Below, one piece after another: positions 1-12,157 of a stretch of 64,000 nt of DNA (within the stretch, counting starts at the first letter, position 1; the number at the start of each line of letters is the position of its first letter). Made by a program: the position numbers and the translations under genes. The notes beneath the pieces are model-generated. The model saw nothing but the letters and a program-made list of their open reading frames with translations, was not told the DNA's origin and searched no databases. Origin of the DNA: Castor canadensis (taxonomy: Eukaryota; Chordata; Mammalia; Rodentia; Castoridae); the NCBI RefSeq assembly GCF_047511655.1, contig NC_133403.1, positions 15,497,014 through 15,561,013 on the forward strand. The letters run 5' to 3'.

Positions 1-19
1 AACAACAAAAAACCCCGAA

Positions 20-150
20 ATTCAGGCATTCCAGTACACATCTGCAATTGCCATACTTTGGAGACTCAGGGAACAGCATCTCGAGTTCAAGGTCATACTG
101 AGCCACATAGCCAGATGCTGTCCCTCCAATGAGTAAAAAATGAAACACTC
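20..150 (+). repeat. B1-like SINE fragment
   Basis: The segment has the order of a B1/Alu-type SINE: a box A/B-like start, 'actttggagactcaggga', then 'gagttcaaggtcatactgagccacatagccagatgctgtccc' as the usual end before an A-rich run. It is heavily mutated, so it is an old copy. The family name is by recognition only. Confidence 0.5.
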
Positions 151-3100
151 TACCCTAGCCTGAGTTCCATAATGGTATGAAGAGAACATCACAAGTCCCT
201 GTATAGAAATGGATGCATATGAACAAAACGGCTTATGCAAACTCATATATTTACATGCACATCCACAGTCCTGTGTATCCCTCAAGTGTTTGGGAATGTT
301 CAGGACACTGCATGATATTTGCAGATTTGTGAGTAATCTGGAGGTGTGGAGACCATCCCTATTGTGGGAGCTAGTTACTGGGTAGACAAGGGGATTCAGG
401 GTGTCTCTCAGGACTAGGGCTGATCTTGGCTTTGGGAGAGGTAGGGAGCACAAGAAACCCTTCCTCTTATCCTTTTGGTACCACATTCCCAGGTTGTGCA
501 CTTCCCACTCTGATAAACCTCTCCTCTGCTCAAGGGCATCAAGGCCACTGAGAATGGCAAACTTCACACAGTAATGCCATGCAAACAAAACTACATACAT
601 AGCCACACAGTGGAGGATGGGCTTTCATGCAGGTGGATGAGAATCCTGCCTCCAGCACCACACAGCAGAATGAACTACAGGCCCAGAATTCCCAGAAACC
701 ACAAAGAAAACCAGGCATCTGCTCTCATACATTGTAGAGTTGAGTTTGCCTTCTTTGTGCAACATGGACTGCCTCCACGTTCTCTGGCCCTCACAGAAGA
801 GGTGACAACACTGGAAAGGAGTGATGGTAGGACCCAGGATTCCAGTATCAGGGACCTGTCCTGGGGGAGAATCTCAGGATCATGAATAGGAGCTTTACTA
901 CAGGTAGTCATAGGCAGGATGCCCTGCTGGGTCTGCCTGCCAAAGAAGGAGCTGCTGCTTGACCCTCAGGGTCCACCTATTTGCTTTCCCTCTCCCAAGA
1001 GAGCAACAAAGGCTGCCATAAGGAGGGTTCACCAGAGTGTAAGTGGCCCAAGTCCTGCCAGCCCTGTCACCTACACAGCTGCTTCCTCTCTTTTCCCAAA
1101 TTTGGTCTCTGGAGAAGAGCCTTTCTCTTCATCACATAGAGTTCTATGTATAATTTTTATTATCAATGCAATGTTAATGCATAGCTCTCTCCTTCAAACC
1201 ATATATTTTCTACAATTCTTGACTAAAAATTGACGTGAGCTTTAATGGCCATAGATGGATCAGTCATCACCCAGGGAGGCATGGTTGATGAGTAAGAGGG
1301 TGAGAAATGATGACAAGGTCAAAGTCACAGAACACACAGATGGGGTTGATGTGTCATAACACACTGATTGTGGTCATTCAGTGAGTACTGGATTACATGG
1401 TGTCATGAACCTGCCATTCAACACTCAACTCTTTCTGAGCAGACTGTGAGGGGCCCTTGATCTAAAGTATTCCAAGAAGGTGTGTTACCTAGTAGTGCAC
1501 CTACCCTGCCCATACCCACCCTTGCATGGAAGATGCTGTGAGGCCAAGTTGGCAGTTGTGTGGGATATGGCTTCTTTGATTCAGGTTCCCATTACCATTC
1601 CCACCCTCCTGGAAGCCAAAATGACCCGCTACCATTAGACATCAAGGTTTAGTTTGCTATCCTTGATCCTGGGATCATGTAGTTCCAAATCAGTGATATG
1701 CCCTTCACATTCATGATCCAAGGCTTTACCATGGTTAGTATATGTCATCCTTTCCTCCCTCAGGAAGATGTTCAGCTTCTGGTCATGCTCACAGCCTCTT
1801 GGGCAACCACTAACCAATCTATCCTTTCACACAAACACTCAGACTCTAAACTCCCTCTCACTTTCACTAAAGAAGTGAGGTCAATAGTTCTCAGGCTTCA
1901 CTCAAAGTTCTGGCACAGGTGATCAATGAGGGCCTGGAATTTCTGTTCCATTCCTGAACCTACATAGTAACTGTGTTGGCCACTGTGCACTGTACTAAGT
2001 GGAGTTGGATTTTCATGTTAAGAAAATGGCCCTATTCATGTTGCTTCATGGTTTTGAATTGGAAAAATGACTGCAACAGGGAATGCCATATTTTTGCAGA
2101 AGGGGTTACTGGGATGCCTGCCTCCACTATGATCTTGGCAGCCACTTACATCTGTTAGCATGACCTGCTGTGCCACCAAATCTGGCTGGAATATCAAGCA
2201 TTGTGTATTATACTTAATCAGCACCATTTTTACAGCCACAGGTGAAGGCCAGGTAGACCCACATGAAGGAACCCTCATCATTGCTTGCTGGAGCTTTGGA
2301 GTATTTTTGGGAGCAGTCTAGACCTCCACAGCCTCTGAATGAGCTAATTTGAGTTCCACATCCTCCAAAGTATCTCTCTCATGTTCTGAAGTTGGTTCCA
2401 CACCTTTATGTGGTGATAGAACTGCAGGAAGAGATAAGATCCTGCCTTGCCTTCCAAAGGCAGAGATTATACTATGTTTAGTTAGTTGACTGACTCTAGG
2501 ACTAGGGTTTGGGCTAGCACACCCAGGAATAATCCCACTGGGTCCTGGAATCACCATCTAGGAATAATAATCATAGACACCTATTCTGGGCAAGCAAACT
2601 GGGCCAATAACAGCAGTGGAAATCCTTTGGCTCACCATTTGAACAGCCTGTTAAATGCATGCTCTGTTGTAGTGAACCTTTAGTAGCTGCCCAGGAATGG
2701 GGGGATGAAGAGGGGGTCCCTAAACATCATGGAAGTCACTATCTTCTCCAGAATTTCTGCCTTAAAGAGTTTCTCCCTGGAGACTTCACAGGGGAAGTGG
2801 GCGGACACATGTTCTCCCTGGTTTGGGGCCAAAGAGGGACAGTTCAAGCATGGAGACAGTAGCTAACTGGAAAAAGGACTTTGTCATAGAGTCAAGTGAA
2901 AAAAGAGGATCAAATTTTCCTATATATATGGACACACACACATAGACACACCCACACAAACACACACCCACAAGAGGGGTGATCTGTTGTGTTCTTTGGG
3001 AGATTAGAGTGGCTTGGGTGTTCCCCTTTCAACTGCCTTGTCCTGCTTTCTGTCACCTTTCAGGTCCTCTTGAAACATGTCCACTGGCATCGTGGCCAAG

Positions 3101-3740
3101 TACTAACATAGTTTCTCCAGACACAGGCTGGTCTCCAAGGTTTGTTCTCCTGGGGTGTGAACCTCTGCACAATGGGAGATATTGAGAAAACATCATTTAC
3201 TCTGTAAGGATTAGAGAGATATGAGTTTGTTATAGTTGATCAGGACAGTGGCTGCCTGGCCAACAGGATTCTAAATTCTCTGGCCCATATCCAGGAAGGA
3301 AGGTCATCTCTGAAGGTCTCCTCAACTAACATTTTGTGTCAAACAAGGTATCTCCTAAGTCCACTATTCTGCTGAATGCTTCTTGGACTGGTCCATGTGG
3401 AAAACGAGATACTGTCACACCAACACCCTTCCCACTATTATCTCCACATGTGTCTCAATGTGCCAGTGCCCAACTTTGAGGAGATCAGGTTAGGTTCACT
3501 TCTAGTGCCTCTTTCCAACAAGGCATGTGACCTCAGACAGGTTATTTTGACTTTCATGCCTTTCCTCATTTCACTACTTGTAAGGTTGGGAGCATCCTAG
3601 TATTTGTGTCATAGAAAGGCCTAAGTTAGCCATGCCTATCTTATCTGCCTTAGTCTGGAATCCTTGGAGACAGCTGGCACCTGAAGCACATGTACAACTT
3701 AGAGATGGGACGATGACAAGAAGGAGAAAAACAATATAAT
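151..3740. other. Intergenic stretch without a recognised gene
   Basis: No conserved protein motif, RNA gene or convincing repeat was recognised. The open frames (up to 104 codons) have no family resemblance and look like chance. A CA-rich patch lies at 2929-2970. Base composition is mixed and somewhat richer in GC than the 37-43 kb region. Confidence 0.5.
2929..2970. repeat. CA-rich low-complexity tract
   Basis: Imperfect (CA)n with the pattern 'gacacacacacatagacacacccacacaaacacacaccc'. It is interrupted, so it is probably an old microsatellite. Confidence 0.8.
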
Positions 3741-3743
3741 ATA

Positions 3744-3850
3744 GACCAAGTGTGATGGTGCCCCTACATAAGAGGCTAAGGGAAAAGCTCTAGTTAAAGG
3801 CTACCCTGTGATCCATAACCCATCCTTATCTCTTAGAAAAATAAAACTGA
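3744..3850 (+). repeat. B1-like SINE fragment
   Basis: Contains a decayed 'agtgtgatggtgcccctacataagaggctaaggga...ggctaccctgtgatcc...tcttagaaaaataaaac', the order of a B1-type element with an A-rich tail. Confidence 0.4.
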
Positions 3851-5870
3851 AACACAACTCAACACAGGCTTGAATACCACAGTGCTATCTAGAGAAAATC
3901 ACAATTTTATTCACTGGGATGTGTATGTACAGACACACAAAAGCTTATTATGAACATTTACATATTCACAATCACATGTGCACTCACAGATATACATGGG
4001 CATATGTGTGAACACAGGCTCACAAGCAGACAGACAGACAACAAGGTTGAGAAATTCTGGCTCCCTAAGAGCAAAAATGCAGCCAGTTCACAGGGTTGAC
4101 TAACATCTGCTCTACACTTACATTCATTTGAAGAGCTGAAGCCAAGTCAGCATTCCTGGACTTGTTTTATTCCTCTTTTTTGTACACATTTCCAAGTGGT
4201 AAAATCTACTGGTTGAAACTTGCTTTCAGCTATCAAACGTTGTCAGTTCTCAAAATTATGCCTCAATCCTGCCCTTCTTGAAGGCAGACTTTGAAGATGT
4301 TTCAGCCTGCACTGCACATCCCTGATCAGGAGGGAATGTGTTATCATTCTGTCTGGCTCATCATCTTGTATTAAAATCTTAACCAAAGTGGTCTCCCTCC
4401 CTGTGTTGCATCTCAGCACTCCAGTACGACTTGTGGAGTCATCCTGCCAAATCAGCCTATGGATGGCTAATGTCCTAGATGATTACAAGCTTATGAGAAG
4501 CCTTGAACAAGGACACCCAACTGGGCTGCTTCCAAATTCCTGACCCACAGAAAATGAGTAAAGTAGTATTTTTTCTTGTTTTACTATCCTAAATGTTAGA
4601 GAAATCTCTTACACAGCTATAGGAAACTTACAGATAATACATGGCAGGCCCATATGCTAACTACTGGCGGCATCCAGCACTGTTCTGCAACCTGAGGGTC
4701 TTAAACTGGGAGTCCAGGAGTATCGTGACACCTTCTCTGCAATAAAGCATCTATGGCCTCAGCAACAACCCTACCACGTGTATCTGATGGGGGTTGATAC
4801 TTAACAAAACTGAACTGATACAAATGTGCTAAAGGAGCTCTGGCTCATGGACTCCTCCTCAGTTCAGTCACTGCTAGAAGCTGGGCTGTGGGAATTGTTT
4901 CTCTCATAGAAGAAAGATCTCTGTTATCTGAACAAGCTCTTTAATTTACCTGAATTTCCAGAATCTGAAACTCAAGTTGAAATGTAGCCATGTGGCAATT
5001 TTCTAGTAATTGGTATCTCTGTAGAACATTCTTAATAATCCATAAATTAGAAAAACAAGCATTCTATATGCAAACAATTTTCTTCAAATATCTATTATTT
5101 TGTATGAATATCTACAACATATATAGAAATAGAAAAGTGTATATTATTAATTGTATTTAAAAATCTGGAGGAATCTATATCAAACTGATTAGCCAAACAA
5201 AGTTGGATCAGTATCAATTTATACTTTCTACTTCTCAATTATAGCAACAGTCAAGTTAAACAGAAATATACTATAGAACACTAGGTAAGTTTGAATCAAG
5301 TTAACTGTTTGATGTTTTTCTTTCTCTTCTGTTTTTCATCATTATCTTGTTCTTGTATGGATTTGGCTTGACATGTCTGTAGTCAGCCTTTTTCAAAACC
5401 ATTATAGTAGCCCCAGAGTAACCCTAGTCAGTTTTTCCAACAAACACTATTAGACAAAACCATTAGAGACATTCATGGAGCTTTAAATAGGGCTCCTGGC
5501 TCCTGGATGCACCTGACTCTCAATATTAAGATAAACTGAGAGCTTTCTAGCCAGAATGAAGTCATCTTTGTCCTAACTCACAAATATACAATTCTTTCTA
5601 ATCCATGTTTAGGGAATGTAAGCAGTCTTGCTGCCACCCAGAACCATGCTTCTGGCAGTAACACCCCCATGTAAATTCTACTCTGTGCAACAGTAGGTGT
5701 GTCTAGCCCTCTTACTTTGGTCTCACAGCACGTAGGGTGGGTGACATACATTAGGACCAAGTTGTTCTAAAATACTGTTGAAGACAATAAATGGAACCCA
5801 CATGCTTAGCTCTGTTACCTCTCAAAATTTCACTGATAGGAATGCTATTTTCAAAACATGATATGCTTAC
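3851..5870. other. Intergenic stretch without a recognised gene
   Basis: Mixed-composition sequence becoming AT-rich near 5.0-5.3 kb. No gene, RNA or transposon signature was recognised apart from a short 'agacagacagacaac' run near 4029. Confidence 0.45.
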
Positions 5871-5871
5871 T

Positions 5872-6056
5872 TTTTTGTGGAACTGGGGTTTGAAATCAGC
5901 ATGCTCTACTGTTGATTTCAGAGACCATTTTTCTCTGTGTATTTTGGAGATGGGGTCTCACAAAGTATAGGCCTGTGCTGGCATCAAACTATGACTCTCC
6001 TGGTCTCAGTCTCCCAGTAGCCAGGATCACAGGTATGAGCCCCTGGGTCCCAGCAA
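5872..6056 (-). repeat. Composite ID-B1 SINE, antisense
   Basis: Read on the plus strand it starts with a T-rich tail and 'ggaactggggtttgaaatcagcatgctctactg' (ID-like part), then 'gagatggggtctcacaaagtat...ccagtagccaggatcacaggtatgagcccctggg' (B1-like part). This is the reverse of the composite SINE seen in sense at 11026-11245. Confidence 0.65.
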
Positions 6057-6211
6057 GCATGTGTACATTTAAATATACAGAAAGCCCTTTGTTTTTTTCT
6101 TTATGCACCTATTTAGTTGGTTGCACTGAGGATTTACCTCAACACCTCAAGCAAACTATCTCTTTAGCCAGTTCTTTTCCTTTTTTTAATGTGGGAGGCA
6201 TTAACAAGGTT

Positions 6212-6560
6212 TATTTTATTTTTTTATAAACTTTTTATTAGGATAGTCATATGGGGGAGATTAATGACGACAATGTTGAAGAGACTTGTACTGTACATTG
6301 GTTACATTGTCCCCATTATCTCTTCCCCTTAACCCTGTCCATACCCCACTTAAAACAATTGTAAATTCTCTTAGTTCTATTTCATAGAGGTACATAAAAT
6401 CCATCAACCATATACCATCACGTTAGTCTCCTTCATTCATGCTCTTTCTTCCACTAGTACACCAATACATACTGTACATATTTACAGTATGGTTTTTCAT
6501 TCTTAATATTTAAGTTGGTGTTCAAAGGGGTTTCTCAATGTATGCCCAGTGTGGTTAGAC
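6212..6560 (-). mobile_element. L1: L1 3' UTR fragment, antisense
   Basis: The block begins with a T-rich tail and matches, in reverse, the L1 3' UTR at about 8280-8830 and the copy at the right edge of the window. Shared strings include forms of 'tgtacattggttacattg' and 'tccatcaaccatataccatca'. It is a 5'-truncated insertion with no coding part. Confidence 0.6.
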
Positions 6561-6584
6561 TCACCAGTTCTTTGGCTTTATTTT

Positions 6585-6825
6585 TGTTTATTTTTTTCAA
6601 GTAGACTCTTGCACTTTTGCTTGGGCCAACCTGGTCCCTCAATCCACCTTATTCCTATCTCCTGAATAGCTGGGATTGCCAGCCTTAACCAACTAACCCA
6701 GCCCAATTTTAAAATAGGGTCTTGCTAGTTCTTACTTGAGTTGAGCCTGAGGCTCAATCTTTTTCTCCATCTCCAGGGTAGGTGGGATTACAGGTATTTG
6801 CCAGCACAGCCAGCCAACATGCCCT
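6585..6825 (-). repeat. Two adjacent B1-like SINE monomers, antisense
   Basis: Two consecutive reverse B1-like units. The first (about 6585-6705) carries 'gggccaacctggtccctcaatccacc...cctgaatagctgggattgcc'. The second (about 6710-6825) carries 'aatagggtcttgctagttc...ccagggtaggtgggattacaggtatttgcc'. Confidence 0.55.
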
Positions 6826-7214
6826 ATTCTGAAGTTCAAAGCTGACTCATTTTTCTACATATATGTTTACCCATGTAAGCACCACCCAGATCAAGAAACA
6901 GAAATTTATTGTACACCATAAGGACAATTTTGACTTTAGGTTGGCATACAGTTTGTGAAGATTATTTTCAGAAGGGCACAATTCTACAAGGGTAAAAAGA
7001 AAAGATAAGAGCAACTAAATTTTGGAAGCTGGAATTCATTGGGATAAATTGAGTAGTACTTGGACAAGTAGAACAGACCTGGCATATACACGAAAATTGA
7101 AACCTAAGACAGCAATGGGGAAGGCCCAGAGGCAAGTCAATTTAAATAGAATGCTAGGAAGGTGTTCAGATTTAGTAGAACCATCTTATTTCACTAAGCT
7201 GATTATGAACTTGG

Positions 7215-7347
7215 ATGCCAAGTGTAGTGACATGTACCTGTAATCCCAGCACTCAGGAAGCTGAAGAAAAAGGATCATAGATCAAAGGTAGCCTGGACTA
7301 CACAGGGAGAAGGAAAGGAAAGAGGAAGGAGAAGGAAAGGAGAAAGG
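7215..7347 (+). repeat. B1-like SINE with purine-rich tail
   Basis: 'acatgtacctgtaatcccagcactcaggaagctgaag...ggtagcctggactacacaggg' is a clear B1-type sequence. Its tail has become a (GGAAA)-like purine tract at 7303-7347. Confidence 0.7.
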
Positions 7348-7504
7348 ACCAAAAAAGAACAATGTGAATGTAAGTGAACTTAAAAAAAGTCAGTGTTACA
7401 AAAGACAAAAAAGGATCAACCAGATTAAAGGAGGCTAAAGGAACACGGCAACTACATGGAATGCCTGATTATGATTTTATGAAAAGAAAGATTCAATCTG
7501 GTTG

Positions 7505-8835
7505 AGATGTTAGTTCTTCCTTCCATGACCTATAGGTTCAACATAACCCAACTGAAATCCCAGCATGCTGCTTTGTGGATAATGACAAGCAGACTCAAGA
7601 GTTTAAAACAGGCACATGAATTAAATAAATTCTGAAAGGGAGAGGTACAAATGACCAGTATGTACAAGAAGAAGTGTTCAACTTCCCTTGCTACAAAAGA
7701 TATGCAAATCACAACAACACTTAGATTTCATCTCACCCCAGTTAAAACAGCCATAATCAAGGGCAGTAATAACAACAAATGTTGGTGAGGATGTGGTGAA
7801 TTGGAACCCTCATATATGCTGGTGGGAATGAAAATTAGTACAACCACTTTGGAAACCAGTATGGAGATTCCTCAAAAAGCTAAAGACAGAACTGCCATAT
7901 GATCCACTGATACTGCTCTGGGCACCTATGCAAAGAAACATAAGGCAGGATACAATAGAGGCATGTGTACAACTATGTTCATCGCAGCCCTACTCACAAT
8001 AGCCAAGCTGTGGAAACAACCTAGGTATCCTACAACTGATGGATGCATAAGAAAATGTGGTATATATACACAGGAGTTTTACTCAGCCAGAAGGAATAAT
8101 GACATGTGGTTTGAAAGTAAATGGATACAATTGGAAGACATCATGTTAAGTGAAGTTAGTCAATTTAGAAACACATAGGTCACATATTTTCTCTCATACA
8201 TGGAAGATTGATCCAAAAGATAAACATGCACAAAAATACAATCGTGATCATATACAAACTCAGATGTAGAACATATTTGTCATAGTAGAACTACTCCACG
8301 GAACTCAAGGAAAGAGGGGAAGGAATACAGAATGATAGTGCATCAGCAATACAAAACATAACATCTGTGAAGGTAGAGGATTTAAGAGTGTGTATTTAAA
8401 GCTGTTGTAAAAGAGGGGTTCAGAGGTAAAGTGGTAAGGGACAGCAATGGAAGGGACTGAAGAGACCAAAATAAAGTATACTCACAGAGGGGATATGTAC
8501 AGAAACACCTTTGAACATCAACTTAAATATTAATAATGAAACAAGGACTATAAAACAGGTACAGTATGTGTCTGGGGGTACTAATGGGACAAGGAAGGGT
8601 GAATGAAGGAGATTAAGATGAGCATATACCTTAGATGGACTTCATATACTTATATGAAATAGAACAAAGAACTCTCTTGCAAATGCTTTAAGTGAGGTGA
8701 CTTTTAGGGGGAGAAATGATCAGGGCAATCTAACTAATGTACAATATAATCCTAATCAAAACTATCACTATGAGTTGTCCGCAGTATAACAAACACATCC
8801 AAATAAATTTTTTAATAATAAAAATAAGTAAATAA
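7505..8835 (+). mobile_element. L1: Old L1 3' fragment (ORF2 end plus 3' UTR)
   Basis: The segment starts inside L1 ORF2 ('cctataggttcaacataacccaactgaaatcccagc'), skips a portion near 7640 and continues through the ORF2 C-terminus. The stretch at 7963-8178 gives a peptide with '[19 protein letters not shown]', the L1 terminal motif, then the 3' UTR to an A-rich end near 8830. It is 5'-truncated, internally deleted and full of frameshifts. This L1 lineage is older than and differs in 3' UTR from the near-complete element at 29.2-36.1 kb. Confidence 0.8.
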
Positions 8836-8881
8836 GTGAGACAAAGAAAAAAGGGAATCTCTAGTTTACATGAAAAGGCAG

Positions 8882-8965
8882 AAGATGGGGATATAGCTCA
8901 GAGATTGACTGCATGCCTAGCAGGCACAAAGCTCTGAGTTCAATCGCAGCACAGCAGGAAGAAAA
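8882..8965 (+). repeat. ID-type SINE
   Basis: 'ggggatatagctcagagattgactgcatgcctagcaggcacaaagctctgagttcaatcgcagcaca' followed by an A/G-rich tail. This is the ID/BC1-like tRNA-derived SINE of rodents with recognisable A and B boxes. Confidence 0.75.
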
Positions 8966-8984
8966 AAGGCAAAAGATGATGATC

Positions 8985-9800
8985 AGCCAGCACAATACTG
9001 AAGAATGAGGTCAGAGAATTGATACTACCCAATTTCAGACTTGCCATTTACACTAATAAAAAGTGTGGTGTTAGTGAAAGCATAGAGGGTAGATCATAAG
9101 AATCGAGTCCAGAAATATATTCACAAATACAGCAAACTGATTTTCTTTGGCAGTGCAGTGTGGAGTATTAAGTAGGAATTCAGGCCCCCACATTTGTTAG
9201 GCAGGAACTCCATAGCTTGGGCCACAGCCTCAGTCTCTTTCTGTTTTAGTTGTTTATCACATAGGATCTGATGCTTTTCACTCAGGTTGGCCTGAGACAG
9301 TGATCTTCCTATGGACAGTCTCCTATGTAGCTGGGATAAGAGACATGCACCTTCACATCCAGCTCATTTGTTAAGATGAACTCACATTAAATTTTTGCAC
9401 CCGCTGACCCTGAACCACTAACCTCCTGATCTTCACCTCCAGAGCAGCTGAGATTATAGACAAGAGCAACCACCCCAGACTATAAAGTGATCCTGACAGA
9501 GGAGCAAAGGAAATTCAATGGAGAAAGGACAGTCTATTCCACAGAAGATACTGGACATCCACATGCAATAAGTAAGTAAATCTAGACATGAGTTAAAACT
9601 TTTACAAAAATTAATGCAAAATTGTTGACAGACATATGTGAAACACAAAACTATAAAACTCATAGAAAATAACATAGAAGAAAACCTAGGTGACGTTGGG
9701 CTTTCTCTATGAAAACAAATATGTCAAAATGCAGTAAACTTGGCATTTTGGATGAAGCTGAAAATAACCCAGTTTGACCTCTTTATTTTGTACACAACAA
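8985..9800 (+). mobile_element. L1: Old L1 ORF2 fragment interrupted by SINEs
   Basis: Sequence at 8985-9160 ('atactacccaatttcagacttgccatttacactaataaaaa...cagcaaactgatttt') and at 9482-9800 ('ggagaaaggacagtctattccacagaagatactggacatccacatgcaata', 'aaaactataaaactcatagaa') are consecutive parts of L1 ORF2. Two antisense SINE parts at about 9165-9480 split them, so the L1 predates those insertions. No reading frame survives. Confidence 0.65.
9230..9480 (-). repeat. Antisense SINE(s) inserted in L1
   Basis: 'cactcaggttggcctgagacagtgatcttcctatgg...tatgtagctgggataagagacatgcacc' is a reverse B1-like unit. A second degenerate unit, 'tgaaccactaacctcctgatcttcacctccagagcagctgagattataga', follows. Confidence 0.55.
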
Positions 9801-9947
9801 ACTCAGGCCCTTAGCAATATTCTGAATTGTCTGAGGTCCAGAATTCATTTCTTTTCTTTATGGAAGTATAAAATGCATGTGTAAATTGCTTGTAAAGATA
9901 AACAGTGTGCCAAATTGTAATGTCAGTACTTGTTAATTTGAACACAG

Positions 9948-10030
9948 ATTTTTTGGCGACATTGGGGTTTGAATTCAAGGCCACATGTTTTCTAGGCAAG
10001 TACTCTTGCTGCTTGAGCCTCTCCATCAAC
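9948..10030 (-). repeat. ID-type SINE, antisense
   Basis: 'gacattggggtttgaattcaaggccacatgttttctaggcaagtactcttgctgcttgagcc' is the reverse complement of an ID-like element with its T-rich end first. Confidence 0.7.
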
Positions 10031-10095
10031 CCAGATTTTTTTTAATGAAGAAGTGTGACTAGGAATGGTTACACTACTTATAAGTAACCGAAGAA

Positions 10096-10187
10096 TGGAG
10101 GGCTGGGGATGCAGCTCACTGGGAGAGCACTTCCCTAACATGTGCAAGTCTCTGGGTTCCTTCCCCAGAACCACACACACAAAAAAG
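10096..10187 (+). repeat. ID-type SINE
   Basis: 'gggctggggatgcagctcactgggagagcacttccctaacatgtgcaagtctctgggttcc' ending in an ACAC/A-rich tail is a well-preserved ID element. Confidence 0.8.
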
Positions 10188-10707
10188 ATGGACTTCATTA
10201 ATATTCTATTTATTATGATCTCTATACTATATGCACAAATGTGGATACACAATTTAAAGAATAATAAACACTTATGTATGCCTTAGATTCCTTGAAAAAT
10301 AGAACTTACTAATACACTTGAAGCCTTGCCATTCTTCTTCCCAGACATAAACTCTATTGTGAATTTTGTGAAGTCCATATATTGCTCTTTGTTTTTTATC
10401 ATGTTTTAGCTATTTCTAAACAATGTAGCAATTAGTTTGATATGGTTTTGCTGTGTTTGTTCTTTTGGGGGTTCACTGAATTTCTGTAATTTAAAGATCT
10501 ATAGTCTTAAATAAATTTAGAAAAAAAATTTAAACAGTGAGAGTATATTTTTTATCAAAATTAATGAACACCAGATTTGTAGTTCAAAATGATCAACTAT
10601 TAAGCCAAAGAACTTACTCTTCACAACATGTTTTTAGCGCTGACAAAAGGCAAGAGAAGTCCTCATTAGTATAGTGCTGAGAAATCATGAAAAACAAAAG
10701 GTAAAGA

Positions 10708-10890
10708 AAAGTGCCAGGCCTGTAGAAATCCCAGCTACTTGGGAAGCAGAGATTTGAAAATCATGAGCCTAGTACAATTCAGGCAATAAGTCAGCAAGAC
10801 TTGGTCTAGAGGTGTGGCTCAAGTGGTAGACTGCATGTGCATGTACAATGTCCTGAGATCAAAGTCCAGTATCACAAAAAAACTCCAAAA
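10708..10890 (+). repeat. Composite B1-ID SINE
   Basis: The left part is 'gccaggcctgtagaaatcccagctacttgggaagcagagat'. The right part is 'ggtgtggctcaagtggtagactgcatgtgcat...gagatcaaagtccagtatcac', then an A-rich tail. A degenerate partial copy follows to about 11010. Confidence 0.75.
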
Positions 10891-11025
10891 GGTTGCAAGA
10901 CCCCATCTTGATCAATAAGTTAGTCATGGTGGTACGTTACTGTAATCCTTCTGCATGAGGTCGCACAGTGAGGGGGCTGATGTCTGAGACTCACCCTAGG
11001 TGGGTGACTAATACTCAATATTGTC

Positions 11026-11245
11026 AACTGAGTGCTGGTAGCTCATGTCTGCAATCCTAGCTACACAGAAAGCAGAGATCAGGAGGATCGTGATTCATTG
11101 CCAGCCTGAGCAAATAGTGTGTGAGACCTTATCTCAAAAGAACTCAACACACACAGAAAAAAAGAGTTCCTCAAGTGGTAAAGCACCTGCCTTACAAATA
11201 TGAGGCTCTGAGTTCAAACCCCAGTACCACCGATGAATAGATAGA
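11026..11245 (+). repeat. Composite B1-ID SINE, well preserved
   Basis: The left B1-like part reads 'gtgctggtagctcatgtctgcaatcctagctac...atcaggaggatcgtgattcattgccagcctgagcaaatagtgtgtgagacc'. An A-rich linker and the ID-like part 'cctcaagtggtaaagcacctgcc...gaggctctgagttcaaaccccagtacc' follow. This is the reference form for the composite SINEs in this window and the main clue to the host group. Confidence 0.85.
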
Positions 11246-11277
11246 TAAAAAGTTTTACACATGGCTACCCTTACCTT

Positions 11278-11375
11278 TTTTTTTTTTGGTGGGACTGGGT
11301 TTGAACTCAGGGACTTACTCTTGCTAGATAGGCACTCTACTGCTCAAGTTGGTCTGCTAACCCAGTGTGGCTGTA
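11278..11375 (-). repeat. ID-type SINE, antisense
   Basis: A T-run is followed by 'ggtgggactgggtttgaactcagggacttactcttgctagataggcactctactgctcaagttggtctgc', the reverse of an ID-like element. Confidence 0.75.
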
Positions 11376-11805
11376 CTTTCTGAGTCCCATCTCTTCCATT
11401 CAAATCATTTCAAGTCTCTAGATTCCATCACTTCAATTATATAAGTAACTGAAAATACCCCTGCTAGAGCTGCCGAAGATCCACTGAGCTCTCTCCCTCT
11501 CCTAAGAGTTCTTTCTATAGAAAAATAAGAAAGCACTTTCAAAAATGATTTCTGCTAAGGAATGTTGTTCTTGTCCAAACAAATTTCCTCACATTCACTT
11601 GCAACAGTAAGTTACCTTCCTCTCACCTCTCAGGGCACTTTAGATCCTTGGCAATAAAATTTAGTCGTTATGATCAGATCACTTCCTTCTGGAAAAAGCT
11701 ACAGCTACTGATCAATTATTGAGCATAGACAATGACAGCTAGAAGCAGTGCACTACAGTGAGGCAGCTTTCTTGTGTGTGATGAATTGTAAAATTTTTAA
11801 ATTAA

Positions 11806-11985
11806 TGCTGGGTGTAATGGTCACACCTGTAATGCCAACAAGTAGGCAGCTGAAACAGGAGGCCAGCCCAGGCTATGATGCACAACTTGTCTCAGAAGAA
11901 TAAAAATAGGCTGACAACATGGCTCAAGTGGTAGAGCACTTGCCTAGCATGCATGAGGCCCTGGGGTGTGTTAAAATCACAAATA
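11806..11985 (+). repeat. Composite B1-ID SINE
   Basis: The B1-like part is 'atgctgggtgtaatggtcacacctgtaatgccaac...ggccagcccaggctatg'. The ID-like part is 'catggctcaagtggtagagcacttgcctagcatgcatgaggccctgggg'. Confidence 0.75.
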
Positions 11986-12067
11986 CCACATTACCTTACT
12001 AGACTAGGAGGGTACTCAAGGACACTCTTTTGTTCTTTAAAATTTACCTTAGGTGACTTTTAAGAGA

Positions 12068-12157
12068 TTGGGGGCTGGGCTGTTGCTCAAGAGTTGAAGT
12101 ACCTCTCTAGCTGGCACAAGGCCTGAATTCACACTCTAGGTCCACAAAAAAAAATGT
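12068..12157 (+). repeat. ID-type SINE
   Basis: 'gggggctgggctgttgctcaagagttgaagtacctctctagctggcacaaggcctgaattcacac' with an A9 tail. Confidence 0.6.

Noticed and set aside
22..606. 194-codon minus-strand frame at the left edge
   Set aside because: It overlaps a SINE fragment at its 3' end and shows no domain features. Length alone is not enough in this composition.
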